From assembly GCA_023442215.1 (NCBI GenBank), contig JAEZMP010000050.1:1-9874 (forward strand): 9,874 nucleotides of DNA. Direction: 5' to 3'. The notes beneath the pieces are model-generated. The model worked only from the letters and a program-made list of their open reading frames with translations, was not told the DNA's origin and searched no databases. Source of the DNA: Pseudomonadota bacterium. Lineage in GTDB: Bacteria > Pseudomonadota > Alphaproteobacteria > Rhizobiales > Segnochrobactraceae. The translations under genes were made by a program, and so were the position numbers. Positions 5,646 to 9,874 of the stretch are shown in pieces (within the stretch, counting starts at the first letter, position 1; the number at the start of each line of letters is the position of its first letter).

Positions 5646-7145
5646 GTGACGGAACCGGTTTACGATCTCGTCGTGATCGGCGGCGGCATCAACGGCTGCG
5701 GCATCGCGCGCGATGCCGCCGGGCGCGGGCTCTCGGTCTTCCTGTGCGACAAGGGCGACCTCGCCGGCGGCACGTCGTCGGCCTCGACCAAGCTGATCCA
5801 CGGCGGCCTGCGCTATCTCGAGCACTACGAGTTCCGCCTCGTGCGCGAGGCGCTGGAGGAGCGCGAGGTGCTGATGGCGCTCGCGCCGCACATCATCTGG
5901 CCGCTGCGCTTCGTGCTGCCGCACCACAAGGGCCTGCGGCCGCGCTGGCTGCTGCGCCTCGGCCTGTTCCTCTACGACCATCTCGGCGGCCGCAAGGTGC
6001 TGCCGGCGACCCGCAGCCTGGACCTGTCGCGGGATGCCGCCGGCGCGCCGCTGAAACCCGCCTATCGGCACGCGTTCGAATATTCCGACTGCTGGGTGCA
6101 GGATTCCCGGCTCGTGGTGCTGAACGCGCGCGACGCCGAGGCCCGCGGCGCGGTGATCGCGCCGCGCACGGCCTGCATCCGCGCCGAGCGGGACGGCGAC
6201 CTCTGGCGCGTCACCGTGCAGCCCGAAGGCGGCGCGGCGCGGACGCTGACCGCCCGCGCGCTCGTCAATGCCGCCGGCCCGTGGGTGGGCGAGGTGCTGT
6301 CCGGCGCCGTGCGCTCGAACACGCCGCCCCACGTCCGCCTCGTCAAGGGCAGCCACATCGTGGTGCGCCGGCTCTACGACCACGACCGGGCCTATATCTT
6401 CCAGAACGGCGACGGCCGCATCGTGTTCGCGATCCCCTACGAACGCGACTTCACGCTGATCGGCACCACCGACGAGGACTATCACGGCGACCCGGCCGCG
6501 GTGCGGATCTCCGACGGCGAGATCGCCTATCTCTGCCAGGCGGTGAACGACTATTTCGCCGCCCCGGTCTCGCCGGCCGACGTGGTGTGGACCTATTCCG
6601 GCGTGCGGCCGCTCTATGACGACGGCGCCACCAAGGCGCAGGAAGCGACGCGCGACTACGTGGTGGAACTCGATGCGCCGCAGGGCGCGGCGCCGCTGGT
6701 GTCGGTGTTCGGCGGCAAGATCACCACCTACCGGCGGCTGGCTGAATCCGTGATGGAAAAGTTCGCCGACCGATTCACGCTGACGCCGTCGTGGACCGGG
6801 CGGGCGATCCTGCCCGGCGGCGACCTGCCGGGCGGCAGCCCGGCGGCGCTGATCACCGAACTCAAGGCGCAGCACCCCTATCTGGCTCCCGCCCACGTCG
6901 AGCGGCTGGTGCGCACCTACGGCGCCGACACGCTGTCGATCCTGGAGAATGTCGGCCAGCCGGACGACATGGGCGAGAGCTTCGGTTCCGACCTGACCGA
7001 GCGCGAGGTGCGCTATCTCATCGCCCGCGAGTGGGCGCGGAAGACCGACGACATCCTGTGGCGGCGCACCAAGCTCGGCCTCGTCACCACGCCCGAGCAG
7101 ACCGAGGCGCTGGCGGCGTTCCTCGCCCGCACGGTTCCGGCCTGA
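5646..7145 (+). CDS. glpD: Aerobic glycerol-3-phosphate dehydrogenase
   Basis: GlpD is an FAD flavoprotein at the inner face of the membrane. It oxidises sn-glycerol 3-phosphate to dihydroxyacetone phosphate and passes electrons to quinone. The 499-residue length is normal. The N-terminus has the FAD-binding VIGGGINGCGIARDAAGRG (10-28), then GGTSSASTKLIHGGLRYLEHYEF, the strongest family signature. FAIPYERDFTLIGTTDEDY lies near residues 261-279 and GGKITTYRRLAESVMEK at 356-372. The C-terminal cap domain (YLIAREWARKTDDILWRRTKLGL) is complete. Translation starts at GTG 5646, since FAD-domain residues begin only a few codons later and AGAGGGG (5631-5637) is a good ribosome binding site; no ATG fits. 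No glpF, glpK or glpR neighbours are present in the window. A TTCG-rich leader suggests GlpR-type repression. A small VOC gene follows after 61 bp without a terminator. Confidence 0.97.
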   Translation: MTEPVYDLVVIGGGINGCGIARDAAGRGLSVFLCDKGDLAGGTSSASTKLIHGGLRYLEHYEFRLVREALEEREVLMALAPHIIWPLRFVLPHHKGLRPRWLLRLGLFLYDHLGGRKVLPATRSLDLSRDAAGAPLKPAYRHAFEYSDCWVQDSRLVVLNARDAEARGAVIAPRTACIRAERDGDLWRVTVQPEGGAARTLTARALVNAAGPWVGEVLSGAVRSNTPPHVRLVKGSHIVVRRLYDHDRAYIFQNGDGRIVFAIPYERDFTLIGTTDEDYHGDPAAVRISDGEIAYLCQAVNDYFAAPVSPADVVWTYSGVRPLYDDGATKAQEATRDYVVELDAPQGAAPLVSVFGGKITTYRRLAESVMEKFADRFTLTPSWTGRAILPGGDLPGGSPAALITELKAQHPYLAPAHVERLVRTYGADTLSILENVGQPDDMGESFGSDLTEREVRYLIAREWARKTDDILWRRTKLGLVTTPEQTEALAAFLARTVPA

Positions 7146-7206
7146 TCGAGGGGCGGTGAACCGTCGATCCCTGCCCGGAAGGCCCCCGCGCTGAAAGGGA
7201 AAGGCC

Positions 7207-7560
7207 ATGACCGTTCTGAGGATCGTCGCCAATCTGGCGACACCCGATCCCGAAAAGGCGCGCGCGTTCTATCGGGACCTGCTCGGCCTCGAGGTCGCGA
7301 TGGATCACGGCTGGATCCTGACCTTCGCCAATCATGAACGCCAGCAGGTGCAGGTGAGCGTCGCGAGCGAGGGTGGCTCCGGCACGCCGGTCCCGCCGCT
7401 GTCGATCGAGGTCGACGATGTGGAGGCGATCCACGACCGGGCTAGGGCCGCGGGCTTGGAGATCATCTATCCGCTTGCCGACGAGCCATGGGGCGTGCGG
7501 CGGTTCTTCGTCCGGGATCCCATCGGCAACGTGATCAATATCCTGTCGCACCGGGCATAG
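7207..7560 (+). CDS. Small VOC-family protein, unlikely metal enzyme
   Basis: A 117-residue protein with two VOC half-modules: IVANLATPDPEKARAFYRDLLGLEV (6-30) and LSIEVDDVEAIHDRARAAGLEI with FFVRDPIGNVINILSHR at the C-terminus. Typical metal-dependent relatives end GN..EL, the Glu being a metal ligand; here the sequence is GNVINIL, so that ligand is missing. A binding or resistance-type role, or a metal-free enzyme, fits better than glyoxalase I. The ATG at 7207 follows AAAGGGAAAGG closely. It lies 61 bp after glpD on the same strand and is probably cotranscribed, but this need not mean a role in glycerol metabolism. It is only distantly similar to the other VOC protein upstream, so it is not a recent duplicate. 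Substrate unknown. Confidence 0.85.
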   Translation: MTVLRIVANLATPDPEKARAFYRDLLGLEVAMDHGWILTFANHERQQVQVSVASEGGSGTPVPPLSIEVDDVEAIHDRARAAGLEIIYPLADEPWGVRRFFVRDPIGNVINILSHRA

Positions 7561-7643
7561 CGGCCGCACGAGCGCGCCGGAACAGGCCCCGGTGGGTTCC
7601 GAAGCGATCGCTGTCGATCAGGTGCATCCGCCGGTCGGGAACT

Positions 7644-9236
7644 CTACCGCAGCCGCTTCAGGAGCGCCCGGGCAGAACGCAGGACCCATGCGGCCGCCGC
7701 GCGCAGCCGGCCGCGAGGGGACGCGGGAGCAGCCGGACTTCCGATGCGTTCGCCGCCGATGCGTTCGCCGCCGGTGACGGCCGGCAGAGGCGTTTCCCCT
7801 GCCCCGGCCGAGGCAGGCGGCCCCTCGGCCCGGGGCGAAGGCGCATCGCCGATGGCGGCGTCATCGTCCGCCGCCGGCACAGAAACACGGCGAGGACCTT
7901 CAACGACCGCGTCCGATCCGTCGGAGGCCGTGCTTGCGGAGATCGGCGGCTTCTCCGGCGCGCGTGCCGACGCGGGCTCGGCCGCGAGGCGCGGTTCGAC
8001 CGGCGGCCCCTCGCCTGAGGCCTCCGCGATATGCCTGTCGACGCCCGCCTCCGAAGGCTGAGCGCCGGGCGCGGCTTCGGCAGCGGCGGGGATGGCTTCG
8101 GAAGGCCCGGTTTCGGAAGAGCTGGCGGCGGACCGCGATGGCGCGACCGCCGGCGGTTCGCCGGACGCCGCCTTGCCGGGCTTCGCTGCGCCGACGGGGT
8201 CGGCCGTCGTCTTGCCGGCCGCCTTGCCGGCCGCCTCGGGTGCCTCTCCGGTCAGGCCCCAGAACGCGGCGATGCGGGCGCTCGACGGCAGGCCGACATC
8301 GATCAGGAAGGGATCGTCGCCCTCCCCTTCCCGTCCGGCGACGGGCGTGCCGTGGCCGAGGCCGGCGATCAGGTGTTCCTCGACGACGACGCGGCCACGG
8401 TCGTCTCGCCAGAAGCGGCGGGTGTCGGCACCGACGCGCTCCACCGCCGGCACGGCGCCGTCGAGGCCGTGCAGCGCGGTCCACTGCTTGGCGTTCTCGT
8501 CGGCATTGAGCGGCACCACGGTCTCGTCGCTGTCGCCCTGCCAGATCGAGATCCGTGGCCACGGGCCGTCGTGGACGACGCCGTTGCGCTGCGCCGCGTC
8601 GCGGGCGAGGGCCGCCCATTCCCCGGGCGAACGGGCGACGCCCTCGAACATGGCCTTGAAGGCGCCGCGGACGGTGGTGGCCGCCCCGACCGGCACGCCG
8701 GCGACGAGGGCGCCGCCGGCAAACACATCCGGGAAGCCGGCGAGCAGCGCCGCCGCCATGGCGCCGCCCGCCGAGAGCCCGGTGACGAACACGCGGCGGC
8801 GGTCGAGCCCGTATTCCTCAAGCGCGTGGGCGACCATCTGGCGGATCGAGGCGGCCTCACCGCGCGGCCCGGCGACATCCTGCGGATCGAACCAGCCGAA
8901 GCAGCCCTTGGGATTGTTGAGACGGCGCTGTTCCGGCACCAGGAGCGCGAAGCCGTGCCGCCGCGCGAGCGAGACCCAGCCGGCGCCGACCGCATAGCCT
9001 TCGGCGGTCTGGCCGCAGCCGTGCAGCACGACCACGAGCGGCGCATTCGCCGGCAGGCCCTCCGGCAGGAACATCCACATGCGCAGGTGGCCGGGATTGG
9101 CGCCGAATGCGGACACGCGCCGGAGAAGGCCGGGCGAGGTATCCGCCCCGGGCGTCGCGAGACCCGCGGCGAACAGGCGCTCCCACTGGCGGCGGCCTTC
9201 GGAAAGGTCGAGCAACGTTTTGGACAAGCCGGCCAT
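7644..9236 (-). CDS. PHB-depolymerase-family esterase with long disordered C-terminal tail
   Basis: Residues 1 to about 330 form an alpha/beta hydrolase of the short-chain PHA depolymerase (Esterase_PHB) type. Visible motifs are the oxyanion-hole HGCGQT (72-77), lipase box GLSAG (153-157, nucleophile Ser155), WQGDSDETV (Asp235 or Asp237 as acid) and GLGHGTPV (His295). WMFLPEGL and NNPKGCFGWFD are typical of the family. There is no signal peptide, so it should act in the cytoplasm, on stored polyester, oligomers or another ester. Residues 331-507 are low-complexity Ala/Pro/Glu/Ser/Gly, probably disordered, with a GGERI duplication, and the last 23 residues are a basic amphipathic-looking helix. 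Relatives usually end near the catalytic domain, so the tail is unusual. ATG 9236 has a GAGGA about ten bases upstream. The gene converges on the preceding VOC gene with an 83-bp gap that holds no clear terminator. Confidence 0.88.
   Translation of the reverse strand: MAGLSKTLLDLSEGRRQWERLFAAGLATPGADTSPGLLRRVSAFGANPGHLRMWMFLPEGLPANAPLVVVLHGCGQTAEGYAVGAGWVSLARRHGFALLVPEQRRLNNPKGCFGWFDPQDVAGPRGEAASIRQMVAHALEEYGLDRRRVFVTGLSAGGAMAAALLAGFPDVFAGGALVAGVPVGAATTVRGAFKAMFEGVARSPGEWAALARDAAQRNGVVHDGPWPRISIWQGDSDETVVPLNADENAKQWTALHGLDGAVPAVERVGADTRRFWRDDRGRVVVEEHLIAGLGHGTPVAGREGEGDDPFLIDVGLPSSARIAAFWGLTGEAPEAAGKAAGKTTADPVGAAKPGKAASGEPPAVAPSRSAASSSETGPSEAIPAAAEAAPGAQPSEAGVDRHIAEASGEGPPVEPRLAAEPASARAPEKPPISASTASDGSDAVVEGPRRVSVPAADDDAAIGDAPSPRAEGPPASAGAGETPLPAVTGGERIGGERIGSPAAPASPRGRLRAAAAWVLRSARALLKRLR
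7741..7770 (-). repeat. Exact 15-bp tandem duplication in the esterase tail
   Basis: CCGATGCGTTCGCCG occurs twice head to tail (7741-7755, 7756-7770). On the coding strand this gives GGERI twice (GGERIGGERIG). Being exact and in frame, it looks like recent slippage in a region under little structural constraint. Confidence 0.85.
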
Positions 9237-9295
9237 TGCCGAACATCCTCATTCCATCGCCCCGTCCGCCGAACGAGCAGCGGCAACCCAGGAGC

Positions 9296-9339
9296 AATGT
9301 TGCGATGCAAAACGGATCTTGCAACGCCGCATCGCGCAA
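9296..9339 (-). promoter_or_regulatory. Possible esterase promoter overlapped by TTGC/GCAA half-sites (PhaR-like)
   Basis: On the - strand TTGCAA (9324-9319) and AACATT (9301-9296) stand 17 bp apart and could be -35 and -10 boxes, giving a start near 9289 and a leader of about 53 nt. Between them is TTGC-GAT-GCAA (9300-9310). Further half-sites are GCAA at 9294-9297 and GCATCGCGCAA at 9329-9339, the latter nearly the reverse complement of TTGCGATGC (9300-9308). A TGC-N3-GCA core followed by A-rich bases (9302-9313) resembles, from memory, the site described for PhaR, the PHB-sensing regulator. The -10 match is poor and the regulator is not in the window. Confidence 0.4.
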
Positions 9340-9421
9340 AGGAGCCGCCCGGGAGGCGCATGGAACGACCGGGCGCGACCGCAAACCGCCGGATGGGATG
9401 GCCGGCTAGGCATCGCTCCCC

Positions 9422-9445
9422 TTTCAAGGAACCCTGCCCTTGAAA
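9422..9445. repeat. Perfect 8-bp inverted repeat TTTCAAGG / CCTTGAAA
   Basis: TTTCAAGG (9422-9429) and CCTTGAAA (9438-9445) are exact reverse complements with an 8-base spacer. The arms are AT-richer than their surroundings and no U-run follows on either strand. The spacing, about 1.5 helical turns between arm centres, suits a dimeric regulator; otherwise it is a small hairpin. No nearby gene start is evident. Confidence 0.45.
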
Positions 9446-9705
9446 TCGGGGAGGGGCACCCCCATCTGTAGTCCAGCCGAACCAGACAGTGTGGAGAACC
9501 GCCCGGCGCGCGGCAGCCGCGGATTGCCCCTCGGGCGGGTCGGGAGACGGACGGATGTACTCCGATCCCGAAATCCTCCCCGGTCGCTCTCCGGATGTGT
9601 TCCTTCGAGGCCGCAACAGCGGCGCGAGGGGATCAGCCGGTCGGAACGACCGCCGGTCTGGTTCGGAACCCCTTTTCCTTCCTGCTTCCTGCCGATCTTC
9701 GTGTT

Positions 9706-9802
9706 CGCGCGATGCTTCTTCGCGCGCGACGCGGGCACCTGCGTGGCGCCGCCACGCGCCGGTCGGCGACGCCTCGTGAAGGCGGACTGGCCCGTCAGGG
9801 CC
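9706..9802. other. Three consecutive short-loop hairpins
   Basis: CGCGCGA / TCGCGCG (9706-9712, 9720-9726; 7-base loop), GCGTGGC / GCCACGC (9741-9747, 9751-9757; 3-base loop) and GGCCC / GGGCC (9789-9793, 9798-9802; 4-base loop) lie within 97 bp of gene-free DNA. None is followed by a T-run on either strand. They might be part of a structured RNA or leader of a gene beyond the edge, or chance in GC-rich DNA. Confidence 0.25.
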
Positions 9803-9874
9803 GGCTTCCAACACAACCTCAACCCATCGGTGATACCGGCCTCGGGATCGCGGCGCCCACCGGACGTGGACGGC

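Larger units (their letters stand above)
9237..9874. other. About 640 bp with no supportable gene, right end of window
   Basis: All frames were read on both strands. Frames stay open here because of base composition, giving Arg/Pro-rich translations that match no family I know and lack a ribosome binding site. One + frame is open from before 9545 to the right edge and includes a hydrophobic run (SCFLPIFVFARCFFA) and later RAGFQHNLNPSVIPASG, but it has no ATG. I do not call a gene. The left third holds the esterase promoter region; inverted repeats lie at 9422-9445, 9638-9652 (CGGTCG-GAA-CGACCG) and 9706-9802. Confidence 0.6.

Noticed and set aside
7142..7169. Imperfect dyad GATCGA...CGGT/ACCG-TCGATC after glpD
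   Set aside because: Needs a four-base bulge and leaves a two-base loop; not a credible hairpin or terminator.
5559..7232. 557-codon open frame on the - strand across glpD
   Set aside because: Antisense to glpD with low-complexity translation; no ribosome binding site and no recognisable domain.
5086..7560. The two VOC genes as a recent duplication
   Set aside because: They differ in length (142 and 117 residues) and in nearly all positions outside general fold features.
7603..7612. AGCGATCGCT palindrome in the gap between the convergent genes
   Set aside because: Short GATC-cored palindromes are expected by chance here, and no T-run makes it a terminator.
8031..9443. 470-codon open frame on the + strand opposite the esterase
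   Set aside because: Mirror frame of the esterase gene, lacking motifs and a ribosome binding site.
8369..9814. 481-codon open frame on the - strand overlapping the esterase in another frame
   Set aside because: It shares DNA with the motif-complete esterase frame and yields Arg/Ser/Pro-rich sequence. Its part beyond 9236 has no known motif either.
9424..9822. 132-codon - strand frame in the right-hand gene-free region
   Set aside because: Arg/Lys/Pro-rich, no start signal, no recognisable family, and competing open frames cover the same DNA.

Overview
The window looks like chromosomal DNA of a GC-rich alphaproteobacterium, most likely a member of the Hyphomicrobiales (Rhizobiales). The protein families support this, as does the gene order yidC, yihA/engB, argB, pyrimidine 5'-nucleotidase, which is familiar from that order. 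YidC carries a lysine where enterobacterial YidC has the groove arginine, as I recall is usual in this class. Species cannot be named from the sequence alone. Nothing in the gene content looks like a phage, plasmid, transposon, CRISPR array or defence island.

Layout. Positions 1-4489 are a housekeeping block on the + strand: the 3' part of yidC (its start lies left of the window), then yihA/engB with a long Lys/Pro/Ala-rich N-terminal extension, argB, and an SDT1-like HAD pyrimidine 5'-nucleotidase tightly coupled to argB. A good intrinsic terminator follows yidC. A perfect 11-bp inverted repeat lies in the 195-bp gap before argB. Positions 4519-5514 hold a small regulatory module: a perfect 12-bp palindrome, a MarR-family repressor with two closely spaced cysteines, and a VOC (glyoxalase-fold) protein behind a strong ribosome binding site. 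Positions 5548-7560 hold glpD (aerobic glycerol-3-phosphate dehydrogenase) behind an AT-richer leader with repeated TTCG cores that could be a GlpR-type operator, followed by a second small VOC protein. Positions 7644-9236, on the - strand and convergent with the preceding genes, encode a PHB-depolymerase-family esterase with an unusual disordered tail of about 200 residues ending in a basic helix. Its upstream region holds a cluster of TTGC/GCAA half-sites around a possible promoter. The last 640 bp have no gene I can support, but contain several short inverted repeats.

How the genes fit together. The left block serves membrane-protein insertion, ribosome assembly, arginine synthesis and nucleotide turnover. 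The MarR-VOC pair looks like a self-regulated stress or detoxification operon. glpD and the PHB-type esterase both belong to carbon handling but are separately transcribed. I see no clearly new multi-gene system here. The best leads are the MarR operator and its cysteines, the TGC-N3-GCA element at the esterase promoter, the esterase tail, the repeat before argB, and the glpD leader.
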